DNA of 64,000 nucleotides from Azolla caroliniana (lineage: Eukaryota > Polypodiophyta). The notes beneath the pieces were generated by a model, which worked only from the letters and a program-made list of their open reading frames with translations, did not search any database and was not told the DNA's origin. Position numbers and translations under genes: made by a program. This document shows positions 20,163 through 29,642 of the stretch, in pieces (position 1 is the first letter of the stretch; every line of letters starts with the position of its first letter). The stretch covers positions 7,626,001 to 7,690,000 of the forward strand of contig JBHGNT010000017.1 in the NCBI GenBank assembly GCA_043228905.1. The letters run 5' to 3'.

Positions 20163-22266
20163 CGACCGGGTCCCACACTCGGTAGCCGAACTCATCGTCA
20201 CCGTCACCGAGGAATATGCATGGCCGGGTCTTTGGATCTAACTTTCCTCTCCAGTCCTTTGCTACATGCACGTACGCGAGACACCCGAACACCTTCAGAT
20301 GCCGGTAGGACACTTCCTTACCGGTCCATACTCTCTGTGGCGTGTCTCCGTCCAAGGGTACTGAGGGTGATCTGTTTATCATATATGTCGCCGTCGACAG
20401 TGCCTCAACCCAAAACTTCTTGGGTAGTTTTGCATGCGCTAGCATACTCCGAACCCTCTCCATTATGGTCCGGTTCATCCTCTCGGCCAGTCCGTTTAGT
20501 TCCGGCGTCTTCGGCACGGTAAATTCGAGCCGGATTCCCTTCGAGCGGCAGTACTCCTCGAACTACCCCCGGTACTCTCCTCCGTTATCTGCTCGAACCG
20601 CCTTCAGCTTCCGGCCGGTTTCTCTTTCCACTCTCGCGTGGAGCTCTTTGAAGACGGATAACACCTGATCCTTCGTCTTCAGCGGTGTGGCCCACAGCTT
20701 CCGGGTGTGGTCATCTATAAACGTCACGAAGTACTGCGCTCCGGCATGTGACTTCGTGTCTACTTGACACACATCAGTATGCACCAACTCCAGTGGTGCA
20801 TTACGTCTCATCGGTGGCCTTGATCGGAAGGAGGTCCGGTTCTGCTTACCGGCCAAACAATCAGTGCACTTCTACAAGTGCACGTTCTTCACTGGAATGA
20901 GGTTGTCGTCTGCAAGCCTCTTCATCCCCTTCTCGCTCATATGACACAGCCTCTTGTGCCACAGCTCACCGACAGTGTCGGATGCCACGTTCACTTCTTC
21001 CGGACATAACCGGGCATTCATCAGGTACAACGTGTTTACCTTCCGGGCCCGAGCCACAATCAGGCTCCCTTTGCTGAACTTCATGACACCGTTCCGGATG
21101 CTACCCGTGTAGCCTTCATCATCTAGCCGACCGGCTGATATCAGGTTCAGACAAACCTCCGGAACGTGTCGGACATCCTTAAGCAGCAACTTGCATCCGG
21201 TTGGTGTTGTTAGCCACACGTCTCCTATGCCGACGATTCGGCACGTACCTTCATTTCCCATCCGAACACAGCCTTGGTCACCGGCTGAGTAGGATGCGAA
21301 GCATTTCCGGTCCGGGGTAAGGTGGAACGACGCTCCGGAGTCAACCACCCAGTTCATCTCGTCGCCGGCAAGGTTTATTTCACTCTCCTCGGTGATGAGC
21401 ATCAACTCTTCTTCACTTGCCGCGATTGCCGTCGTTCCCTTCCGGTCCGGCCCCCTCCAGTCTTTACTGTTCCGGTCCGAGGTTTGCTTCGAATCTGTAC
21501 CGTCGGTTTCCTTGTCTTTACGGAAATGCCGACAGTTCTTTTGGTAGTGACCCGGCTTGCCGCAATAGAAGCAAGTAGGCCTCCCCCTTGACTTTGACCG
21601 TGTCCCCGACTTCTCCCGGTTCTGGGGACTACGATTTCTATGTCTTCCGCGTTCTGATTCGGTAAGGAGCGCTTTGGAGTCGGAGCTCGTATCTTTGTCT
21701 TTCCGACGCGCCTCGTCATCTAGCAAGCTCAACTTTACTCTTGCTAGGGATAACCGTTTTCCTTCCAGCCCGGCGTTGCCCAAAGTGACAACCAACGTCT
21801 CCCTGCTATCCGGGAGGGAACCGAGCAGGAGTAGCGCTAGTACCTCGTCGGCAAGAGGTACTTCCAATGACATTGCCTGGTGTATCAGCCCCTGGAAGGC
21901 ATTCATGTGCTCCGCCATGCTGGAGCCATCTTGGTACCGGAGTCTTACTAGCTTCCAGAATACCGACACCTGATTGACAGCATTTTTGTTCTGGAACATT
22001 ATGCCGATCTTCTCCCAGAGCTCATGAGCCTTGCTCTCTTCATTGAAGTTGTTGTATAGGCTCATGTCGATGAAGCACCGTATGTACGCCGTTGTCTTCA
22101 TGTGCATCACCTCCCATATCGCGGCGTCGATTTTGTCCGGTCTCTTGTCCCCGAACTGAACCGGCAGCCAGAGGTCTTTAACCACGAGCATGTCCCTCAT
22201 CTTCGACTTCCACACTGAGTAGTTGGAGCCGGTGAGCTTGAACATGCCGCCAAATGATTCGTCCAT
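20163..22266 (-). pseudogene. CopE gag-pol, 5' part: gag, protease, integrase
   Basis: The likely start is the ATG at 22264-22266 (MDESFGGMFK), just after the primer site. Gag is followed by the knuckle CFYCGKPGHYQKNC, protease VVDSGASFH, GAG-pre-integrase LWHKRLCHM and integrase. In-frame stops lie near 20872 (in HLEKC) and near 20560 (in GGEYRG-QFEEY), each a TAG where CopF/CopJ have a sense codon. The first about 200 residues of gag are unlike CopF and CopJ, whereas everything from ARRKDKD onwards is closely similar, which suggests a mosaic element. CopF splits the frame at 20158. Confidence 0.9.
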
Positions 22267-22281
22267 TTTCTGTGTCGTTTC

Positions 22282-22293
22282 GCTCTGATACCA
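22282..22293 (-). other. CopE primer binding site
   Basis: On the minus strand TGGTATCAGAGC follows the 5' LTR (22296-22951) within a few bases; the plus strand reads GCTCTGATACCA. It matches the initiator methionine tRNA 3' end. Confidence 0.88.
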
Positions 22294-22295
22294 CT

Positions 22296-22951
22296 TGACG
22301 GGAACTTGTCGTTCCTTATGTCCAACGCTCGGCCACAACCGAGATTCTTTTCATACACAGAAAATAGGAAATAGAACACGACACAAAGAAGAGAAATAAG
22401 AGAAATGGTACACAGGAGGTTAACGTGGAAAACCCCAAACTAGGGGAAAAACCACGGCAGCCCACAGGCTGCAAACTGTCACTATGTATGAATGTACAAA
22501 ACAGTGAGTACACGGAGGCAATGACCTCGGACTCACGATCTTCGCCACAGGCGGCGGTTACAACAGAGGCAATGACCTCGTTCTCTCTCTCTCTCTCTCT
22601 GTATAGTTATGCGCTCTCTCTTCTTCTTGCACCAACAAGGAAAAATTACAACTAAAACATATTAGTTTGCCCTAAGTCATATTTATACTAATATGACTTT
22701 TCGGCTATTTACAAATATAGCCACAATGGGCTCTCAGAAACATATTTACGAATATGTCTCTTCCTCCGGTTCATAACGGGCCTGCACCATCCGGCTCTCC
22801 GTAGCCGGGTACTCCTCATCCGGTTCATACCGGGCCTGTATCATCCGGCTCTCCGTAGCCGGGTACTCCTCATACCGTTTCGGCCTCGGCCGAGTCTATT
22901 CGTCGGCACTGTTCTTCTCCCTTCCCATCCGGAGGGACCTGTCTCCCAACA
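22296..22951 (-). repeat. CopE 5' LTR
   Basis: Partner of 12039-12816, with the same TGACGGG/CCCAACA ends on the plus strand. It has fewer copies of the 54-bp CCGG repeat (about 22765-22870) and a shorter CT tract. Confidence 0.92.
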
Positions 22952-22956
22952 ATACA

Positions 22957-23714
22957 TTCCCGAAGAACCTCTAACTTTGTGGGTGAAAGGTTATAAATTG
23001 GCCCCCATGGAGGCTCTTTTCCGGGCTGCAAATCAATCGGGCAATCATATGGTCGATGCTCTGGTAGTCTATTGGCCTTCACCTTATCAAAAAATCGGAG
23101 AATTCTATATATTTCTTCGGTAGTTGGACCCCTGATTCTTGTGAGCTCGATGTGGGAGTTGCTAAAACTACGAACACCAACATGTCTTCCTTTCGTCCTT
23201 CCTCACGTAATTGATGTATAGAGATTGTCGAAATCTTTTGGAATGTCATATCCTTTGTTGGAGTTTTAAGAGGCTCAGAATGTATTGTGACTTCTTCGAT
23301 GGTTCTTTTTCTCCAATCAATAGTTGGGTTATGTAGCTCAAACCATGGAAGACCAAGAACTAGGGAGTGCTCTGGACTACTAATGATGTTGAATGAGATG
23401 ACACTAGCCAAATTGCCTAGGACTACATGAATTGGTTCAGACTCTTCAACTATATCACCTGATGCTATGGGGCGTCCATCAATGACTCCGACTGACACTG
23501 GGCTTGGGAGCTTATGCAACTGAATATTATGCATTACAGCAAACTCACGATCCATGAAACAAGAGTTGGCTCCAGAGTCTAAGAGGGCAGAAGTTGGGAC
23601 TCGATGGCACCTAGATGTGTTAAGCTCAACTTGTGCAGAGAAAACTCGACTAACTTGATCGGATGAAATGGAACCACAACTAGGGACGGAAGTTACATGC
23701 CTAGGGTTGTCCAA
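22957..23714 (-). pseudogene. GypD protease and start of RT
   Basis: Aspartic protease with ALLDSGANSCFMD, followed by the pre-RT linker (HRPYDCPIDLQPGKEP) that matches GypA closely. The frame changes near 23080, and CopE interrupts it at 22952. Continuity with 12033 is confirmed by the shared ATACA duplication. Confidence 0.88.
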
Positions 23715-23740
23715 CCAAATGGCTCTGATTTTGGCTGGAC

Positions 23741-24858
23741 TTACTTGTTTAACACATCATCTAATTGGCTCAAGACATCAAATGTATTTTTATGACAGGG
23801 ACTACCAGGCCTACTTGGGTTACGAGAAGGCGGGGCAGAAATTGAGATGGGATTGTCATGAGCACTTACTTGGTTAACTTGTCGTCGTAGTTTATGTGGA
23901 CAATTCACAGCAATATGCCCTAGACCACCACAATAGAGGCATAGACGATTCGCTCGCCGTCGTTGCTTTTCAGCATTCAATAATGGTCCTCGACGTCGTG
24001 TTGTCTCGATTTCCATTGGAGTAGGGCCTTCCACCACACTTGACTTTGATACTTGGGGTGGAGTTGCAACCACCGAAGCATATGTTTCTGTTGGTCGAAA
24101 ACGTAACATTTGTTGGCGCTCAGAACGCCACTCAAATAAGCGATTGTCACATCGCACGGCCCGGCTTACTGCTTCAGTAAGAGATTTTGGATCATCATGG
24201 AAGGTAAGAAGTAAATCCTTCACATCATTGCGCAGACCTTGAAGAAATTGGTCCATTAATGCTGCCTCATCCCATGGAATATCACATGCTAGAAGGCGAA
24301 AATCTACAGCATAAGCGGAAGCAGGACGATCTCCTTGTCGTAATCGCCAAATTTTGTTTATTGCAGTCCTCATACTATCAGTGTCTCCAAAGTTGTCTTG
24401 GAACTCATTAATAAACCCTTCAAAATCTTCTAATAATGGTGAGTGCTTCTCTAGGAGTGGTGCAAACCACACTAATGCGGTACCCGTTAACAAGGTACCA
24501 ACTAGACCCACACGAGCAATATCAGTTGGGTAACGGCTAGGATGCAATTTAATCACAAGCCGTACCTGATTTAAAAATCCACGAAACTGAGACCTTGTAC
24601 CATCAAACTTGCCCGGCAGACTAATCTTGGGTTCCTTCGGCGAGGTTTGAACTTCCGCCGCTTGTCGTTGCAATAGAGTAGTCTCCAATTGATGCACCCG
24701 TTGAGATAATTCTTCATATTGTGTACTTTTTCAGCACTTACTTGTTGTAGGTCTCCCAACAATCTTTGATTTTCATGCTCTAGTGCCACGAATTTGGTTG
24801 TTAGTATTTCGAGCTCGGAGAGAACACGCATATATTCTTGCTTGCTGATGGACTCCAT
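23741..24858 (-). pseudogene. GypD gag
   Basis: ATG at 24858 (MESISKQEY) opens a coiled-coil-like N-terminus. Near 24720 the frame shifts into the main gag block (23741-24697), with the retrotransposon gag domain (ALVWFAPLLE, FQDNFGD) and a CCHC knuckle CLYCGGLGHIAVNC near the C-terminus. The frameshift disables a full-length gag. It is followed downstream by the GypD protease. Confidence 0.85.
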
Positions 24859-25012
24859 AGTTGCGATAGAAAATTGCTAGATTTGGTTGAATAAGGTTAA
24901 GATAAGAAGAAGAAGTTGGAGAAGAAGAAAAGAGATAGATTCGGTTCAAACTGTCGTGACTTGAGAATAGGAGAGAAAAAAATAAGATGACAGTAGAAGG
25001 TAGAGGGAGAGA

Positions 25013-25044
<32 letters not shown>

Positions 25045-25180
25045 AAGAACACTAGAGATGGAAAGAGAGTTTATATTATAAGAGAGCAAGGATTACAAAG
25101 AGTAGGCTAAGGGGCTACAAACTGGTGTTGAACCGAATGAGTTGTGATAAATGAATAGACACCTATTTATAGGTCCTTAT

Positions 25181-25265
25181 GGAGTATTCTGGAAAGTTCT
25201 AGAATATTTTAGATATTTATGATATTTAATATAATCATGGAATATCCTAGAATGTTCTAGAATAC
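25181..25265 (-). promoter_or_regulatory. Heat-shock-element arrays of GypD 5' LTR
   Basis: Same GAA/TTC units on a 5-bp phase as in the 3' LTR, upstream in sense of the TATA box (plus-strand CCTATTTATAGG at about 25161-25172). Being in the 5' LTR, this copy would drive transcription of GypD. Confidence 0.65.
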
Positions 25266-25322
25266 TCTAAATGTCTTGTAATAACTAATAATACATTTAT
25301 TATAACTATACGTCATATATGT

Positions 25323-25377
25323 TAGTATAATGGTTAAAGGTCTAACATATAGACCAAGACGTCTTGAGCTCGAATCC
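25323..25377 (+). other. tRNA-like A box / B box pair in GypD 5' LTR
   Basis: Second copy of the block at 9267-9321, with the same TAGTATAATGG (25323-25333) and AGCTCGAATCC (25367-25377). It is antisense to GypD. Confidence 0.6.
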
Positions 25378-25408
25378 TTGTAAGGCCAAAATGTATGTCG
25401 TCATGATA

Positions 25409-25709
25409 GTTGGAAAGATATTCCGCGTAGGAATATATTTGGGAGTTAGTGTAGAGCTCAGTTATGAGCATTGAAGTACGTATCAGTACTTCAATCAGTT
25501 CGTATGGACTTGTATAAAAGTTCTCACTGAGTACATCCTATGTACAGATTGAGTATTGTTTTTGAATTGAGTTTGTGTGCATTCTCTCTCTCTCTCTCTC
25601 TCTCTCTCTATGTCTGACTCTCGTGAGTATTGTGTATATTCAAGCTCTCCATTAAACCTACGTTTCTGTGTTTGGTTTTCTATTGCTTCTGCACGCTATT
25701 CTTTTTACA
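25409..25709 (+). repeat. CopC 5' LTR, second part
   Basis: The LTR resumes after GypD with the repeated GTTGG, then AAAGATATTCC as in the solo LTR at 59396-59768. It contains a CT tract (about 25583-25609) and ends TTTTTACA just before the primer site. Confidence 0.85.
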
Positions 25710-25722
25710 TGGTATCAGAGCG
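25710..25722 (+). other. CopC primer binding site
   Basis: TGGTATCAGAGCG directly follows the LTR end. It is the initiator methionine tRNA type. Confidence 0.9.
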
Positions 25723-25810
25723 TGAGGGTTGAGAACCTCTCTAGCTGATTTTAGCTCAAAGAAGAAAACCTAACCTTCGTAAAGAACAGAAAAAAAAAAA
25801 GGATAGAGGC

Positions 25811-26865
25811 ATGGCTAGTTCGCTTCCAACAAAGAAGCTCAACAGAAACAACTACGTGTCTTGGTCTTACAAGATGCACCAGTACCTGCTCGGGCACGGT
25901 TACTAGAGCTATGTCGACGGAGCAAATGACACATCACCTGATTCGACACACAAAGACTTCCCGGCGTGGGAATAGTTGGCGAGCAGAGTCCTCTACTGCT
26001 TCGCATCTTGTGTGGGCAAACAACTTCTAAGCTACATTCAGGATGCGAAAACGCCGAAAAATGCTTGGGGAAATCTGAAAAAGATTTTCACCGCAAGCAC
26101 CACAGCCAGAAACCTTCAACTCCGACAGGAGCTGAGCAACTTACAACAACGTGACTTGTCGGTGGTTGATTACACCTCGAAGATCAAAGAGATATGCGAC
26201 TCCTTAGCCTCTATCGATGTGAACGTCTAGGAAGGCGAGATGGTGCAGATCTATCTCGGGGAACTGGCATCAAAGTTCGGAGCGTTTTGAACTGCTGTGT
26301 GTACACGGGAGAATACGTTGTCGTTTTTCGACCTACAGTTGATGCTCCTTATAGAGGAGAACCACGCGGGTGCGTTGACAAGCACGCATGCCGACAACAA
26401 GATGCTGTACACAGAGGGAGATAGGCCCCGTGGTCATGGCGGACGAGGCGAGTTGGTGCGCAATGGAAGCGGCCGACGGGACCGAGGAAGGAGGCACCGA
26501 AGTGATGCCAACAGCGATTCCGGACCCTCTAGAACCAGGGGGAGTTGGGGCGACGAGAACCGACATGGGAAATCCGCTGCGGAATGCTGGTACTGTGGCA
26601 AGAAAGGCCACAAGGAGAGTGAGTGCTGGAAGGAGCACGCCGATTCGGAGAGGACTGGATCCGGATCAGGTTCCAGACAAACCGACAAGGGTAGTTGGCA
26701 ACGATCGCACTACGTCGAAGTATCTTGAAAAGCCGAAAAAGCCGAAAAAGGGTCAGCCTTCGTGACGAGACACGAAGCGAACTGGATGAAGAAGTCCACC
26801 CTGAAATCGGACGAGGTGTGGTACGTCGACTCCGGCGCATCAAACCACATGACGTTGTCGTAGTG
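25811..26865 (+). pseudogene. CopC gag and protease start
   Basis: ATG at 25811 (MASSLPTKKLNRNNYVSW) begins a copia gag with several in-frame stops (for example near 25904 and 25972) and frameshifts. A CCHC knuckle CWYCGKKGHKESEC is readable near 26585-26626 and the protease motif VDSGASNHM near 26826-26860. GypG interrupts the protease at 26866, and the coding remnant resumes at 46070. Decay is heavier than in CopE, CopF or CopJ, consistent with CopC being the oldest layer. Confidence 0.85.
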
Positions 26866-27560
26866 TATTCCACACACTACGTGAAAACCATAAAATAATA
26901 TATCCGATTTTAGATACATATAAATAAATAAATAATATATCAAAAGAATTTATCACGTGCATAGGGCAGGATTCGAACCATGCACCTCCACGTAGATAAA
27001 CCCCAACTTTACCATTGTAATAACTTATCTTTAGTGTTATAAATATAGATTTAATACGTATAAGACCTTTATTTACACATACCTTTATTAAAAGGTAAAA
27101 ATCGTGTATTCTTTAGAGTGTGAATATTTTATTTACACGTGCCATTAAAAGTGACTCATGCACATCTAGCGTGCATGAGCCCTATATTTAGGAAATGACA
27201 AAGCATCACATGCACATTTAGTGTGCATGGACACTTTAGGTGAAAAAGCATGAAGCCATGCTTAGCCTCTGCCATCTTTATATAAGGAGGAGAGAAATAT
27301 GTATAAGGTTGTTGATTAATATACAAGGTTTGATCAATCTAATATATTCGTGGGATTCACGAATTTTGCCATCTAATTGCTCTTATAATCTAAATAATGT
27401 TTTAAAATACACTAAACTCGTGGGATTCACGAGATTGCTATCTTACTTCTCTTCCTATTATTCATAACTAGCCTTAAGTTGTATTCCTCTTCCTCCTAGT
27501 CCAAAACCTCGGCGGTTCCCACCCGACTCACGCAACGATCCAGAGCCGAAAGGCACGACA
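26866..27560 (+). repeat. GypG 5' LTR (uninterrupted copy)
   Basis: It starts with a hairpin (CGTAGTGT-7 nt-ACACTACG, 26868-26890). It holds the antisense tRNA-like block at 26969-27022 and two copies of CTCGTGGGATTCACGA-like palindromes (about 27346-27362 and 27416-27432). It preserves the empty target site of DnaH (TTACACATACC, about 27073-27083). Confidence 0.92.
26969..27022 (-). other. tRNA-like A box / B box pair in GypG 5' LTR
   Basis: On the minus strand GGTTCGAATCC (26969-26979) is a perfect B box and TATTACAATGG (27012-27022) matches 10 of 11 A-box positions. The spacing is 32 nt. The copy in the 3' LTR lies at 33533-33586. No complete cloverleaf is evident. Confidence 0.6.
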
Positions 27561-27599
27561 CAGTTGGTGAACCCGACGTGAAGACCGGGTGGCAAGGAG

Positions 27600-29642
27600 A
27601 TGGAAAATCAACCGGAGGCTAACAACATGATGATGATGTTCGAGCGCATGCTACAAGAACAACGCGCGATGTCGGAGATAGCGGCATCAGTGGAGCAGCT
27701 CGTGCAACGAAACGGGCAATTCAACGGGAAAGACGTGTCGCGGTATCTTCGGGACTACAAGGCGGAGATGCTACGGTGCGGAATATCGGAAGGACTGCAA
27801 GTGACGTCCTTCAACCGGGTGGCGACCGACGGGCTTCAAGCAAGCATCCATGGACTACGACAGCAAAATCCGACATGGGAGGCGTTTGAAGTAGAGCTAA
27901 AGAGGACGTTCGCCATCGAGGATTCCTCCAAGGCGACGCGAAGGGGATTCGAAGATTGGGTGGAGACGCCGGACAAGGGATTGAAGGTCGTTGATGTGTT
28001 TTCGGCATTCGAAAGCCGGTTCGGGAGGTTGTCCGCGAGAGATCAAGCTATCCTTGTACCGGACAAGGTGATCATGTTCTTGCGAGCCGTGGACGTCCGG
28101 GACCGGAAAGATCTCGGAGTGCTCTTGGAGGACACGACCACGGAGAGCGGCCTCACCGAAACATGGGAAAGTGTGCGGGATATCGTCGCGCGATACACGA
28201 AGAGGGGGCAATGGCTTGCCGATGAGGAAAAGAGGGTTTCGGAACCGATTCCGAAACCGAGAACCGGATTGGAAGACCATCAACTGAGGGCTCGAGAGAC
28301 TACAACCGAGAAGGGGATTGATGCATCTACGATGGAGCAACTATTGAAGGAGATGGAGAATCTGAAGATCGCGATGGTGAAGAAGTCGGATGACCGCCCC
28401 ACAAGCTCCAAGTATACGGACCGACGGTGCATATGGTGCGATAGCGCCGAACACGATCGGAGGGATTGCGACGAGCATAAGGAGGTGCTACGGCGGGATC
28501 TCATCTACTACGAGGGAAACCGGATTCATTCGATGGACTCTCGGAAGCCACTCCGACCGAACTTCCGGAAAGGCGGCATGAAGAAAGTGCTCAAGGAGGA
28601 ATTGGCGGCAAGAAGCAACTATGCGACAACCGCGGGAATATGTGTTGGGGAGTCATCGAGAGCAAAGACGTCTTTTTGGCCAAAAGTTCTAGAAAACACC
28701 GAGAAAACCGACTCCAACGAGATCCGAAGCACCGCGGAAGGCGTCCGGGAAGCTACGGGATGGGAGTGCCCTGTCGACAAGAATAGCGTATACGCCCTGT
28801 GTCAATTGCATAAGGTGTATGTGGACGAGAAACGACGACGCACGGAGGATGCGGCCGGGCCATCGAAGATACCGGAAAGCTGGAACTCCGGAGGTAAGGG
28901 AAAAGAAAAGGCGACTCCGGCATTCAAGCTCGCCTCAGACATAGAACAACAAACCGACTTGAAAAGAGTGTTCGAGGAAAGAATCTTGGATAGCCGGGTA
29001 GATTTCTCGCTTCGGGAGCTACTCGGAATAGCAAAGAAGGAGTTCCACGATCTTCTCGTGGATCTCGTGAAGCGAAAAAGACAAAGTACGGAGGAAAATG
29101 CTCCAAGGGTGAATGCGAACACCGTTTTAATGAACGACACTGAAGTGGAGGACGAAATTCCGAACTCCCACTATACAAGGCCACATTGGGCACGCGCGAC
29201 TACGGAGACTCTGGTCCGAATCGGCAACATCAAAGAACCCGTGCTAGCATTGATTGATCACGGATCGGAGATCAACTTGATGTCCAAGGAGTTCTACCAG
29301 AAGGGGAAGTGGCCTATTAACACCAACCATGGATGGAAGATTTGGGCGGCCACCAAAGCAACGGAAGATCTATTTGCGGCTTGTCCGGATGTGACAGTGA
29401 AGATCGGGGATGTCGAGATCGACCAAAATTTCTTCGTGCAAGATGAGGTTTCACATGCCGTCATCCTCGGCCAACCCTTTATCACGGCATCACGGATGGA
29501 GACGAAGGTGCTCGATAGCGGTGCGGCTTTTGCGCGAATTCGGAGCCAAAACGGTGGGAAATCCGTCCAATTCCTAACGGTGCCGGCAAATCACAAAAGG
29601 AACAAGAGGGAACTCTTGTCCCAAGTGAGAATGGATTTTTAA
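27600..29642 (+). CDS. GypG gag-protease
   Basis: An intact 680-aa frame starting 40 bp after the 5' LTR. Gag occupies roughly the first 260 residues (VSRYLRDYKAEMLRCG, LKRTFAIED). A knuckle-like CIWCDSAEHDRRDC lies near 278-291 and a retroviral-type aspartic protease near 542 (ALIDHGSEINLMS). The catalytic triplet is DHG rather than the usual DSG or DTG. The stop (TAA at 29640-29642) follows a run of five T, and the pol frame continues in the -1 register without a stop across that point. This suggests ribosomal frameshifting or a simple indel. Confidence 0.85.
   Translation: MENQPEANNMMMMFERMLQEQRAMSEIAASVEQLVQRNGQFNGKDVSRYLRDYKAEMLRCGISEGLQVTSFNRVATDGLQASIHGLRQQNPTWEAFEVELKRTFAIEDSSKATRRGFEDWVETPDKGLKVVDVFSAFESRFGRLSARDQAILVPDKVIMFLRAVDVRDRKDLGVLLEDTTTESGLTETWESVRDIVARYTKRGQWLADEEKRVSEPIPKPRTGLEDHQLRARETTTEKGIDASTMEQLLKEMENLKIAMVKKSDDRPTSSKYTDRRCIWCDSAEHDRRDCDEHKEVLRRDLIYYEGNRIHSMDSRKPLRPNFRKGGMKKVLKEELAARSNYATTAGICVGESSRAKTSFWPKVLENTEKTDSNEIRSTAEGVREATGWECPVDKNSVYALCQLHKVYVDEKRRRTEDAAGPSKIPESWNSGGKGKEKATPAFKLASDIEQQTDLKRVFEERILDSRVDFSLRELLGIAKKEFHDLLVDLVKRKRQSTEENAPRVNANTVLMNDTEVEDEIPNSHYTRPHWARATTETLVRIGNIKEPVLALIDHGSEINLMSKEFYQKGKWPINTNHGWKIWAATKATEDLFAACPDVTVKIGDVEIDQNFFVQDEVSHAVILGQPFITASRMETKVLDSGAAFARIRSQNGGKSVQFLTVPANHKRNKRELLSQVRMDF

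Larger units (their letters stand above)
12039..22951 (-). mobile_element. CopE: Ty1/copia element, minus strand, carries nested CopF
   Basis: LTRs at 12039-12816 and 22296-22951 are flanked by the 5-bp TSD ATACA (12034-12038 and 22952-22956). The insertion split GypD pol between protease and RT, and joining the flanks recovers the GypD frame. The primer site is on the minus strand at about 22282-22293. CopF interrupts it at 14759-20157. Confidence 0.93.
8914..25408 (-). mobile_element. GypD: Ty3/gypsy chromovirus, minus strand, carries nested CopE
   Basis: LTRs at 8914-9352 and 24952-25408 and the 5-bp TSD GTTGG bound the element, which inserted into the LTR of CopC. The coding order on the minus strand is gag (23741-24858), protease (22957-23714), then RT, RNase H, integrase and chromodomain (9345-12033), split by CopE at 12039-22951. 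The last LTR base pair reads TA instead of CA at 25407-25408. Its proteins and LTR plan resemble GypA closely. Confidence 0.92.
24952..25408 (-). repeat. GypD 5' LTR
   Basis: Partner of 8914-9352. It is about 18 bp longer because of an expanded GA tract (about 25007-25045), and the terminal CA has mutated to TA. It repeats the tRNA-like block (25323-25377), the heat-shock-element arrays (about 25181-25265) and the TATA box. Confidence 0.92.
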
